A stretch of DNA of 7,786 nucleotides. It comes from DATEPR01 sp036503065 (lineage in GTDB: Bacteria; Actinomycetota; Actinomycetes; Mycobacteriales; Pseudonocardiaceae). The DNA lies in contig DASXXM010000238.1 in NCBI GenBank assembly GCA_036503065.1, positions 1 to 7,786 on the forward strand. Reading direction: 5' to 3'. Below are positions 1-6,709 of the stretch, in pieces (within the stretch, counting starts at the first letter, position 1; each line of letters begins with the position of its first letter). The notes under the pieces are model-generated. The model was given only the letters and a program-made list of their open reading frames with translations. It searched no databases and was not told the origin of the DNA. The position numbers and the translations under genes were made by a program.

Positions 1-141
1 CGACAGGCCCACCCCGGCGATGGAGCCGTAACGCTGCCACACCAACGACCGCACCCGACCCAGACGAGCCGCCTGCTCCGACAACGCCGCCCACTTGCCC
101 GCATTCAGGCTGATCGAGTAGGCGATCCGGGTGACCCTCAC
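1..141 (-). CDS. TnpB/OrfB-like (IS605/IS607-type) protein, N-terminal part only
   Basis: Only the first 47 codons are present; the gene continues beyond base 1. The residues read VRVTRIAYSISLNAG, then KWAALSEQAARLGRVRS, LVWQRYGSIAGVGLS. I recognise this as the N-terminal pattern (N-terminal basic strand, then a helix with LGxVRSxVWxRYGS) of actinobacterial OrfB/TnpB-type proteins of IS605/IS607-group elements. TnpB proteins of these elements are RNA-guided DNA nucleases; the RuvC and zinc-ribbon parts that would prove it lie outside the window, as would any omega-RNA at the 3' end. The GTG at 141-139 overlaps the stop of the upstream 27-codon frame (GTGA), which suggests coupled translation. 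An ATG at 204-202 in the same frame is an alternative start but has no good ribosome binding site. A perfect LexA box lies upstream. The family call rests on memory of the pattern, not on a search. Confidence 0.62.
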   Translation of the reverse strand, partial: MRVTRIAYSISLNAGKWAALSEQAARLGRVRSLVWQRYGSIAGVGLS

Positions 142-221
142 CGCAGGCCCTCGAACCCGGCCACGCCAGGCGTGTCTGCGGTGACCAGCGTGGTGTACCA
201 GCATCGGTCGGTGTCGCCCAC
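138..221 (-). CDS. 27-residue leader-type ORF ahead of the TnpB-like gene
   Basis: GTG at 221-219 is preceded six bases earlier by GGAGGGGG (235-228), one of the strongest ribosome binding sites in the window. The product is MGDTDRCWYTT, then LVTADTPGVAGFEGLR, ending in TGA at 140-138, which overlaps the GTG of the TnpB-like gene. I do not recognise the peptide. It may be a leader that couples translation into the downstream gene, which has no ribosome binding site of its own. Alternatively it may be the original N-terminus of the downstream protein separated by a frameshift. IS607-type elements often have a serine recombinase gene overlapping tnpB, but this frame is far too short to be one. 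The position directly below the SOS box makes it the first translated codons of any LexA-controlled transcript. Confidence 0.5.
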   Translation of the reverse strand: MGDTDRCWYTTLVTADTPGVAGFEGLR

Positions 222-238
222 GAATATCCCCCTCCGGC

Positions 239-254
239 TCGAACATGTGTTCGA
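239..254 (-). promoter_or_regulatory. LexA (SOS) box, perfect match
   Basis: The sequence is TCGAACATGTGTTCGA. It matches the actinobacterial SOS box TCGAAC-N4-GTTCGA at all twelve specified positions, with perfectly complementary half-sites. LexA binds such boxes and represses until DNA damage activates RecA. The box ends 17 bases before the GTG of the 27-codon frame and just ahead of its ribosome binding site, a normal operator position for the minus-strand genes. No gene starts nearby on the plus strand. I saw no other perfect box in the window. Confidence 0.8.
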
Positions 255-498
255 TACCAGTTAACTTCGGAGTGTCGATGGTGCGCAAGCAACAGTGACC
301 GAACGAGTGATAGCGACCGGAGTCGGCAGTCGCCGGCTTGTGGCTATTCGACAGGCAACCTCGGAGGAGCCGAAGTCGCACGCCGGGCGAACTCCTCAAC
401 CCGATACGTGCTCCACAGTGGAGATGTCCAGTCAGGTATGAGCAAGAAACCACGTCCTAGTCACACCTCCTCAGCTCGACTCGGCGACTCGGCTCGAC
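255..498. other. Intergenic stretch without a convincing gene
   Basis: No reading frame here has a plausible start, ribosome binding site and recognisable product on either strand. Bases 472-505 hold short direct repeats of a CGACTCGG/GGCTCGACTC type just after the ABC ATPase stop codon. A weak hairpin (CTCCA-CAG-TGGAG) lies near 412-424. The permease or substrate-binding gene one would expect downstream of the ATPase is not here. Confidence 0.5.
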
Positions 499-1320
499 TC
501 AGCTCGCGAGCGGTGTTGCCGTGGTCTGGCGGGCGTAGGCCACCCGCACCTCGTCTCGCAACGTGTCCCAGATCCGCTGGTACAGGTCGATGAAGTGCGG
601 GTCGAAGCGGATCTCCTGGACGGTGCGCGGCCGGGGCAGGTCGATCGGGTAGACGGCCTTCACGGTGCCGGGGCCCGCGGACAGCACGACGACCTTGTCG
701 GCCAGCGCGATGGCCTCCTCCAGGTCGTGCGTGATGAACACCACCGACGGCCGGGTGAGTTGCCACAGGGCCAGCAGTTCGTCGGACATGATCGACCTGG
801 TCTGCACGTCCAGCGCGGAGAACGGCTCGTCCAGCAGCAGGATGCCGGGCTCGTTGATGAAGCTCTGCGCCAGCGCGACCCGCTTGCGCATTCCGCCGGA
901 GAGCTGGTGCGGGTAGCGGTTCTCGAAGCCGGCCAGGCCGACCCGGCGCAGCCAGTCCCGCGCCCGTTCGTGTGCCGCGGCCCGGCGGGCGCCCCGGAAC
1001 AGCGGGCCGGCGGCCACGTTGTCCAGCACGCTCTTCCACGGCAGCACGGCGTCGGTCTGGAACACGAAACCGGTGTGCGCGCCGATCCCGTCGACCGGCT
1101 CCCCGTCCACCAGCACCACACCCGCGGAGGGGCGCTCCAGCCCGGCGATCAGCGTGGCCGCGGTCGACTTCCCGCAACCGGTCGGGCCGACCATCGCGCA
1201 GAACTCGCCCGGCTCGATGGTCAGGTTCAGGTCCGCGAGTGCGGTGTGGACTCCGCCGGCCGGCGTGCGGAACCTCTTCGTGACCCCGCGCAGTTCAATC
1301 GCGCCTTTGCTGGTCGTCAT
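499..1320 (-). CDS. ABC transporter ATP-binding protein, SsuB/TauB/NrtD-like
   Basis: This 273-residue protein is the ATP-hydrolysing subunit of an importer of the nitrate/sulfonate/taurine family, acting on the cytoplasmic face of the membrane. All ABC motifs are intact: Walker A GPTGCGKST (45-53), Q-loop FVFQ (Q88), signature LSGGM (140-144), Walker B ILLLDEP (160-166), D-loop SALD (168-171) and H-loop THD (H198). FxxDAVLPW after the Q-loop and a C-terminus ending about 50 residues after the last ABC strand are typical of this subfamily. I chose ATG at 1320, which fits family length; GTG at 1347 would add nine residues. Neither has a clear ribosome binding site, but TAGCGT lies eight bases before the ATG and could be a -10 box for a leaderless or nearly leaderless message. 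The gene is divergent from the kinase-regulator pair. No permease or binding protein is in the window, so the substrate cannot be named. Confidence 0.93.
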   Translation of the reverse strand: MTTSKGAIELRGVTKRFRTPAGGVHTALADLNLTIEPGEFCAMVGPTGCGKSTAATLIAGLERPSAGVVLVDGEPVDGIGAHTGFVFQTDAVLPWKSVLDNVAAGPLFRGARRAAAHERARDWLRRVGLAGFENRYPHQLSGGMRKRVALAQSFINEPGILLLDEPFSALDVQTRSIMSDELLALWQLTRPSVVFITHDLEEAIALADKVVVLSAGPGTVKAVYPIDLPRPRTVQEIRFDPHFIDLYQRIWDTLRDEVRVAYARQTTATPLAS

Positions 1321-1451
1321 GCCGGCGTACGCTATGAGTGCCGGCACGTGACGACCAGATTTCCACGGGTTACGCGCTTATCGGCCGTTCCCGCCACTTG
1401 TGAGCCTTCTGAGCCCGGCTGATCCGGTGCGCGTGGTGCACACTGAGTCGG
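1321..1451. promoter_or_regulatory. Divergent promoter region between ABC ATPase and histidine kinase
   Basis: This region must hold the control signals for both divergent units if the annotated starts are right. A perfect 10-bp palindrome, GTGCCGGCAC, lies at 1338-1347, and GCCGGC recurs at 1321-1326. No strong -35/-10 pair is visible for the plus strand. It is the obvious place to look for binding of the response regulator encoded at 3032-3715; no CitB-type site is recognised by eye. Confidence 0.4.
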
Positions 1452-3035
1452 GTGAGTCGCCGGACAAAGCTGTCCACCAGCATGCTGGTCAGCCAACTCG
1501 TGATCCTGGTCGTCACCATGTGCATCGGCCTGGCCCTCTACGCGAGCCTGACCAGGGACCAACTCGACCAGCAGTACCGGGCCCGCGCGCTGTCCATCGC
1601 GCAGTCGGTCGCCGCGATGCCGGAAGTGCAACAGGCGTTGCTGCGCAACGACATCGGCCGGGACAGCGCGATACAGGCGTTGGCACTGCGGCTGCAACAG
1701 GCCACCAGCGCCAGGTTCATCGTGGTGATCAACCCGTCCGGCGTGCGGCTCACGCATCCCCGGCCCGAGCTGATCGGCCAGCGGGTCACCGAACCGGTGG
1801 TCGCGATGGACGGCCGGTCGCACACCGGCCTCGACCCGGGAGTGCTCGGCCCGTCCGCGAACGGCAAGGCGCCGGTGTTCTCGTCGGCCGGCAAGGTCGT
1901 CGGCGAGGTGTCCGCCGGTATCCAGGAGGACCAGGTCACCGGGGCGCTCTGGCACGAGATGCCGCTGATCGCGCTCTACACGGTGGCCGCGCTGGCGTTC
2001 GGCGCGGTGGCCGCGTTGTTCCTGGCCCGCAGGCTCAAGCGGACCACGTTCGGCCTTGAACTGCACGAGATCGCCCGGCTGCTGCAGGAACGTGAGGCGA
2101 TGCTGCACGGTGTCCGCGAAGGCGTGATCACCTTCGACCCGGCGGGCAACGTCACCCTGGTCAACGACGAGGCACTCCGACTGACCGACATGCGGGCGGG
2201 CGCGGTCGGCAGGCGGCTGGACGAACTGCTGCCCGACGGCAGGCTACGCGATGTGCTGTCGGGCGAACAGGACGGAACGGACCAGATCGTGCTCACCGGC
2301 GACCACCACCTGATCGTGAACCGGATGGCGGTCGCACTGACCGGCCGCCCCCTCGGCGCCGTGGTCACCCTGCGCGACCGAACCGAGGTGGATCAGTTGA
2401 TGCGGGAACTGACCAGCACCCGAGGCATGACGGATGCGCTGCGCGCCCAGCAACACGAGTTCGCCAACCGGATGCATACCGTCGCCGGCCTGCTGGAACT
2501 GGGCAGATCGGACGAAGCAATGGCGTTCCTGACCGAGACGAGTGGCGCGGTCGACGGTTTCGCCGAGTCCGTCGGCGCCCGCATCGCCGACCCGGTGGTG
2601 GCCGCGCTGATCGTGGCCAAGGCCACGGTGGCGGCGGAACGCGCGGTAACCCTGCTGCTGACGGAGGACTCCGGCCTGACCGACCGCCCCGCGGACGCGC
2701 AGGCGGTGGTGACGATCCTGGGCAACCTGGTGGACAACGCCATCGAGGCAGCGGGCCGGGGCCCGTCGCCGGCCCACGTGACGGTCCGGCTGCGCCAGGT
2801 CGGCGACGAACTGACCATCCGAGTGAGCGACACCGGCCCCGGCATCCCGCCGGGCGCCGCCGAGTCCATCTTCCGGGCCGGCTTCAGCACCAAACAGGAC
2901 ATCGCGGGCTTGGGGCGCGGGATCGGCCTCGCCCTCGTGCACCAGGTCACCACCCGCCTCGGCGGCCGGATCACCGTGACCGACGGCGCGGGCCCGGTCT
3001 TCACCGTAGTCCTGCCGTTGTCGGTGCTCGTATGA
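1452..3035 (+). CDS. Sensor histidine kinase, CitA/DcuS type
   Basis: This 527-residue membrane kinase senses an external ligand and phosphorylates the partner regulator. TM1 is at about 10-32 (VSQLVILVVTMCIGLALY). An extracytoplasmic PDC/CitA-like sensor domain fills about 33-168. TM2 is at about 169-192, a PAS-like domain at about 210-310, and a SpoOB-type dimerisation helix carries the likely phospho-acceptor H335 in QQHEFANRMHTVAGLL. The ATPase domain has an N-box (NLVDNA, 425-430), G1 (DTGPGIPP, from 460), F-box (FRAGFSTK, 474-481) and G2 (GLGRGIGLAL, 486-495), all intact. Length and order match the citrate/C4-dicarboxylate sensor family. I chose GTG at 1452 because it places basic residues before TM1; no clear ribosome binding site is present. 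ATG at 1482 is a shorter alternative. The gene overlaps the regulator gene by four bases (ATGA). The ligand is not predictable from the sequence. Confidence 0.94.
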   Translation: MSRRTKLSTSMLVSQLVILVVTMCIGLALYASLTRDQLDQQYRARALSIAQSVAAMPEVQQALLRNDIGRDSAIQALALRLQQATSARFIVVINPSGVRLTHPRPELIGQRVTEPVVAMDGRSHTGLDPGVLGPSANGKAPVFSSAGKVVGEVSAGIQEDQVTGALWHEMPLIALYTVAALAFGAVAALFLARRLKRTTFGLELHEIARLLQEREAMLHGVREGVITFDPAGNVTLVNDEALRLTDMRAGAVGRRLDELLPDGRLRDVLSGEQDGTDQIVLTGDHHLIVNRMAVALTGRPLGAVVTLRDRTEVDQLMRELTSTRGMTDALRAQQHEFANRMHTVAGLLELGRSDEAMAFLTETSGAVDGFAESVGARIADPVVAALIVAKATVAAERAVTLLLTEDSGLTDRPADAQAVVTILGNLVDNAIEAAGRGPSPAHVTVRLRQVGDELTIRVSDTGPGIPPGAAESIFRAGFSTKQDIAGLGRGIGLALVHQVTTRLGGRITVTDGAGPVFTVVLPLSVLV

Positions 3036-3715
3036 TCAGCACCCTCGTGGTGGACGATGACTATCGGGTCGCCGAGATCCACGCGAGCTACGTGGCACGG
3101 GTGCCGGGATTCCGAGTGGTCGCGCAGGCACATACGGCGGCAGAGGCCGGCGCGGCGGTCGATCGGGTGCGGCCGGTTCTGGTGCTGCTGGACCTGTATC
3201 TGCCGGATGGCAACGGTTTGGATCTGATCCGTACCCTGGACGCGCGTCCGGACCGGCCGGACTTCCTGGTCATCACCGCCGCCCGTGACGTGCCGACGGT
3301 GCGCGGGGCGATGCAGCTCGGTGCGGTGCACTATCTGGTCAAGCCGTTCGGTTTCGGACAGCTTCGTGAGCGGCTGGAGTCCTATCGCGACCTGCGTCGG
3401 CGGATCAGTTCGATCGGCTCAGGTCGCGAGGCCGATCAGGAGCAGGTGGACGGGTTGTATGCGGTGTTGCGTACGCCGCCGTCGCCCGGTGCACTGCCCA
3501 AACGGCACTCCGCGCCGACGATGGGTCTGGTGCGGGAGTTGGTCCGTGGTGCCGAGGACGACGTGTCCGCTGCCGAGGTGGCCGGGGAGTTGGGTATCAG
3601 CCGGCCGACCGCACAGCGGTATCTGTCCTATTTGGCCAGTCAGGGGGTGCTGGAACTGCGGCTGCGCTATGGCGGCCCAGGCCGGCCGGAGCAGCGCTAC
3701 CGCGCGGTGCGCTGA
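3032..3715 (+). CDS. Response regulator, CitB/DcuR type
   Basis: This 227-residue cytoplasmic transcription factor is the partner of the upstream kinase. The receiver domain (1-120) has the acidic pocket VVDDD (6-10), phospho-acceptor D54 in VLLDLYLPDGNGLDL, switch T82 in ITAARD and K104 in VKPF. A linker leads to a C-terminal helix-turn-helix at about 179-205 (SAAEVAGELGIS, RPTAQRYLSYL), followed by a wing-like segment ending RPEQRYRAVR. This arrangement is typical of the CitB/DcuR/MalR group rather than OmpR or NarL. ATG at 3032 overlaps the kinase stop codon, so translation is probably coupled. The likely targets are its own operon and the divergent ABC gene, inferred from position only. 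Confidence 0.94.
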   Translation: MISTLVVDDDYRVAEIHASYVARVPGFRVVAQAHTAAEAGAAVDRVRPVLVLLDLYLPDGNGLDLIRTLDARPDRPDFLVITAARDVPTVRGAMQLGAVHYLVKPFGFGQLRERLESYRDLRRRISSIGSGREADQEQVDGLYAVLRTPPSPGALPKRHSAPTMGLVRELVRGAEDDVSAAEVAGELGISRPTAQRYLSYLASQGVLELRLRYGGPGRPEQRYRAVR

Positions 3716-3744
3716 CCGAACCCGAGCCGCGTTCGCGCCTGCTG

Positions 3745-4383
3745 TCAGGGGTTGATGGTCCACGTGAACGTCACGGGCGGACTGGTCACGGTGCGGGTGT
3801 CCGTCGCGGTCACCGTGACGTTGAAGGTGCCGGCCGTGGTCGGCGTGCCGTCGAGCACGTTGCTGGTGAGTCCCAGGCCGGGCGGGAGGCCGGTGACGGT
3901 CCAGCGGCACGGCGGGATGCCACCGAAGCAGCGCAACTGCGGCGGGTTGACCGCGGTGCCGACGGTGCCGGTCTGGTTGCCCGGGTTGACCTCCGTGAGA
4001 GCCACGTAGACGTACCACGACGATGATCCGCTGGCGGTCGCATTGCGGGTGTCCCGCGCGGTCACGGTGAAGGAGAACACCCCGGCCGTGGTGGGCGTGC
4101 CGCTGACGTTGCCGGCGGAGTCGACGGCCAGGCCCGGCGGTAGGCCGGTGGCGGTCCAGGTGCACGGTGGGACGCCACCGCTGCAGGTGAACTGGAAGGT
4201 GTGCGCCGGGGTGCCGACGACCTCACCCCAGATCTCCTGGTAGTTGTCGACCTTCAGTCCACCGCTGTGCTGGGTCACCCCACCGATCGAGGACGCCGGG
4301 GCCGCATGGGCGAGGCCCACCAACCCGCCGAACGACAGCGCCAACGCCGCGACGGCAATCAGACTCCGTGGTAAGACGCGCAC
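3745..4383 (-). CDS. Secreted protein with two Ig-like (He_PIG-like) repeats
   Basis: This is a 212-residue exported protein of unknown role. The signal peptide is clear: VRVLPRSLIAVAALALSFGGL, then VGLAHA followed by AP, with the likely cleavage after residue 27. The mature part has two related repeats, about 57-127 and 138-211. Each contains CxGGxPPCxWTxTGLPPGL followed by a GTPTTAG-F-V-VTA-DTR segment, the pattern of putative Ig domains (He_PIG/cadherin-like). Each repeat holds one Cys pair (67/74 and 152/159) likely to form a small disulfide loop. The start is GTG at 4383, set by the ribosome binding site GGGAGGAAAA directly upstream; a longer frame to 4440 lacks one and would bury the signal peptide. 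There is no catalytic domain and no sorting signal. The gene is convergent with the response regulator (29-base gap) and divergent from the HAF gene. Confidence 0.85.
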   Translation of the reverse strand: MRVLPRSLIAVAALALSFGGLVGLAHAAPASSIGGVTQHSGGLKVDNYQEIWGEVVGTPAHTFQFTCSGGVPPCTWTATGLPPGLAVDSAGNVSGTPTTAGVFSFTVTARDTRNATASGSSSWYVYVALTEVNPGNQTGTVGTAVNPPQLRCFGGIPPCRWTVTGLPPGLGLTSNVLDGTPTTAGTFNVTVTATDTRTVTSPPVTFTWTINP

Positions 4384-4393
4384 TTTTCCTCCC
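4384..4393 (-). promoter_or_regulatory. Ribosome binding site that fixes the secreted protein start
   Basis: On the minus strand this reads GGGAGGAAAA immediately before GTG at 4383. It decides the start in favour of the form beginning with the signal peptide. TAGTCT about 50-60 bases further upstream is a possible -10 box, without a convincing -35. Confidence 0.7.
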
Positions 4394-4547
4394 AGTTGAG
4401 TCGAACTCGACCAACGGGACCAACCCCGCCGATCGGTCATCGACCCAGACTAAAGTGCCGGATCAGTACGTCGCCACCTCCACGGTGTCGTGCCGTAACC
4501 CGTGCGCATATCCCTTTCGGCGGACTCATTCGAGGAAGGGCGCGTAC

Positions 4548-5616
4548 GTGTCCTTGGGCCTGGCCGGTGCCATCGTCCTGACGGGCGCGATGGGCCTCAC
4601 ATCCGCGGCTGCGGCTGTGACGCCACACCAGTACAAGCTCACCATCGGGCCGGCCGGGGCAATGGAGTACCTGGCGATCAACACGCACGGCGACATTCTC
4701 GGGCTGGGCGCCGAACCCGGTGCACAGACCGAGGAGGGTTTCATCATGAAGGCCGGGACGAATACGCTCGGCTGGCTGGCGGCGCCCGGCGACCCGGGGA
4801 ACATGCACTCGACCACCGATCCGCAAGGGCTGAACAACAACGGGCAGGCAGCCGGCTTCTGTTTCCCCACCGGCCAACTGGTCGGCAACATGCTCGACGA
4901 GTCGTACCGACCGCTGGTGTGGCAGGGGCGCAGGCACCACAGGCGTCGATCTCGGCGTGGATTCGAACACGGGCCTCGACGTCAAGGCGACCAGGCTCAA
5001 CGACAACGGCCAGACCATCGGTGTGGTGATCGGGCCGCGGACCACGCCGTGGCTGCTGCAATCGGGCAAGGTGACGAACCTCCCGACGCTCACGGGTGGC
5101 GACGCCGAACCCTTGGCCATCAACGACAACGGGCTCAGCGTGGGGAACGCCGACCTGGCCAACGGCGACGACGTCGCCGTTGCGTGGCAGAACGGGCGGC
5201 TCACGACACTCGGCGCGCTGCCCGGCGGCGGGTTCGCCGAAGCTCTGGCGGTCAACCTCGCGGGCGAGGTGGTCGGCGCGTCGTCGAACGACGCGGGCAC
5301 CTTCGGCACCCGCCACGCGGTGCTGTTCGCCAACGGGGCCGTGACCGATCTCAACGTCCGCGGCACCGGGATCGGCGCTTCGGCCGCGAGCGCGAACGCG
5401 ATCAACAACAGCAGCGTGATCGTCGGCGCCGACGGTGCCGGTGACGCGTTCATCTACCAGAACAGTCAGGCGACCGACCTCAACACACTGATTCCGCCGA
5501 ACTCGGGTTACCGGCTCGGGACCGCCACCGGCATCAACGACGCGGGCGACATCGTCGGTACCCCGGTACAGATCTCAAATCCGCGGAAGGCGGTCGCGTT
5601 CGAACTCACCCCGTGA
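4548..5616 (+). pseudogene. HAF-repeat extracellular protein gene, broken by a +1 frameshift
   Basis: The two halves lie in different frames. The first (GTG 4548 to about 4928) gives a hydrophobic export segment ending LTSAAAA, then MEYLAINTHGDILG and RPLVWQG. The second resumes at 4930 as AGTTGVDLGVDSNTG and runs to TGA at 5614-5616. Dropping one base around 4929 would give one protein of about 355 residues. Repeats such as LNDNGQTIG, AINDNGLSVG, AVNLAGEVVG, AINNSSVIVG and GINDAGDIVG, alternating with WxxGxxTxLG segments, are the hallmark of HAF-family extracellular proteins, whose function is unknown. The ribosome binding site GAGGAAGGG (4532-4540) supports GTG 4548, but that start leaves the signal peptide without basic residues. 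The bases just upstream encode RRTHSRKGAY in frame, a good n-region without a start codon. The lesion could be real decay or a sequencing error. Confidence 0.78.
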
Positions 5617-5624
5617 GCCACGGG
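5610..5624 (+). terminator. Possible hairpin at the end of the HAF gene
   Basis: CCCGTG-AGC-CACGGG forms a 6-bp stem with a 3-base loop overlapping the stop codon. There is no T-run after it, so it is at best an actinobacterial-type terminator without a U-tract. Confidence 0.25.
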
Positions 5625-5717
5625 CTCTGGAACCGAGGGCGAAATTCGCGCTGACTATTGGTCGTGGCGCGCTCGGCCGCCGGATCCACTCCCGTGCGGC
5701 CGCTTTCCTGCGCCGCG

Positions 5718-5840
5718 TTGATGCACAACCTTATGCACCGCTTTTCTACGCCCGCCTTGACGCACAACTTTATGCACCGCTTTGCCCGCCTTAATGCACA
5801 ACTTTATGCAACCACACTTTATGCGCCGCTTTTATGCGCC
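5718..5840. repeat. Short direct-repeat cluster built on ATGCACAAC / TTATGCACCGCTTT
   Basis: Three consecutive units start at 5718 (39 bases), 5757 (34 bases) and 5791 (degenerate). The first two follow the plan TTGAYGCACAACYTTATGCA, then CCGCTTT and GCCCGCC. The third begins TTAATGCACAACTTTATGCA and breaks into shorter TTTATGCGCC copies. The cluster lies between the convergent HAF and phosphotransferase genes and ends three bases before the stop codon of the latter. It is more A/T-rich than its surroundings and seems not to be translated. No function is assigned. Confidence 0.75.
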
Positions 5841-5842
5841 TT

Positions 5843-6703
5843 TCACGCGCCGGCCAACCGGTCCAGCGCCGCCCGCAGGAAACTGTCGCGCCGGGTGTTC
5901 AATGTGGCGGCGTCCAGATCGGGTCGTCCCTGGTCCTGGATCACCGACTCCCATTCGGCCAGGTCCGGTGGCGTGTTCACCGCCGCCACCACGTCCCAGT
6001 AGGCCAGGTCCGGCGGCGGTCGTCCGGCACGTTCCTGCCAGCCCGTCGTCACGACATCGGCCGCGCCGTCGCCGAACAACATAGCCGCATCGCAGCGCAT
6101 CGAGCCTACGTCGATGCCGGGATGACCGGCGCCCGCGGCGTCCCAGTCGATGACGGCCACCAACTCGTCAGCCACCCACATCGTGTTGCCCTGCCACAGG
6201 TCCCCGTGCACGAACACCGGACCGGACAACGGCATGGGCAGCCGCGCCACAGCGTCCACCGCCTCACGCAACAACGTGGACGTGCCGTCGCGCTCCCGCG
6301 ACTCCGCGAAGTCCACCCTCTCAATAGGACGGCTTCGAAGTGGCAAGTCCTTGCTTGGCACCAACTCCACGGCGTGCAACTCAGCCGCCGCAGCGCCTAG
6401 CGACGCCAGCCGCGCGGACGTGGGCGTCAGCGGAACCCGACTGGTGCCGGCCACCACCGACTGCAACATAACCCCGTCACCGACAGCGACCAGCCGCGGC
6501 GCCGAGATCCCGCGAGCCTCGGCCAACCGCAACGCGGCCACCTCGGTATCGAACGCATAACCGCTGCGCAACACCGCCGCCGTGCCGTCGCCGAACCGCA
6601 ACAGCCACGGCTCGCCCCCCTCACGCAGACCGCGCGAACCGACCACGTGCTGCTTGACAGCAGACTCCACCCAGCTCAACACCTCGTCCGACGGTCCAGT
6701 CAC
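5843..6703 (-). CDS. Aminoglycoside phosphotransferase (APH/choline kinase-fold) family protein
   Basis: This 286-residue cytoplasmic protein has the kinase-like fold that moves phosphate from ATP or GTP to a small molecule. The catalytic loop VFVHGDLWQGNTMW (163-176) contains catalytic D168 and N173, and metal-binding D186 lies in VIDWD. An N-lobe segment FDTEVAALRLAEARGI (51-66) supplies the conserved Glu (E54) and the following helix. The family includes antibiotic kinases but also many housekeeping kinases. Nothing here shows the substrate, and resistance should not be assumed. The start is GTG at 6703; there is no ribosome binding site, but TAGGCT (6715-6710) sits six bases upstream, as expected for a leaderless message. 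The gene stands alone. Its 3' end adjoins the ATGCAC repeat cluster and its 5' side the dyad array. Confidence 0.88.
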   Translation of the reverse strand: MTGPSDEVLSWVESAVKQHVVGSRGLREGGEPWLLRFGDGTAAVLRSGYAFDTEVAALRLAEARGISAPRLVAVGDGVMLQSVVAGTSRVPLTPTSARLASLGAAAAELHAVELVPSKDLPLRSRPIERVDFAESRERDGTSTLLREAVDAVARLPMPLSGPVFVHGDLWQGNTMWVADELVAVIDWDAAGAGHPGIDVGSMRCDAAMLFGDGAADVVTTGWQERAGRPPPDLAYWDVVAAVNTPPDLAEWESVIQDQGRPDLDAATLNTRRDSFLRAALDRLAGA

Positions 6704-6709
6704 GGCCGC

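Noticed and set aside
2244..3331. Long open frames on the minus strand opposite the kinase and regulator genes (up to 312 codons).
   Set aside because: They are the usual mirror frames of GC-rich coding sequence. The plus-strand products have complete kinase and receiver motifs, and the mirror products are rich in Arg, Ser and Pro with no domain.
3717..3735. CGAAC and GTTCG half-sites after the response regulator, considered as a second SOS box or a terminator.
   Set aside because: The spacer is nine bases instead of four, which rules out LexA. A 5-bp stem with a 9-base loop and no T-run is too weak for a terminator call.
4437..5453. A 338-codon minus-strand frame opposite the HAF gene.
   Set aside because: It shows low-complexity shadow composition, while the plus strand gives repeated HAF motifs on both sides of the frameshift.
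5718..5840. TTATGCACC words considered as DnaA boxes of a replication origin.
   Set aside because: They miss the last base of TTATNCACA and do not resemble the TTGTCCACA form usual in Actinobacteria. No dnaA/dnaN or rep gene is nearby.
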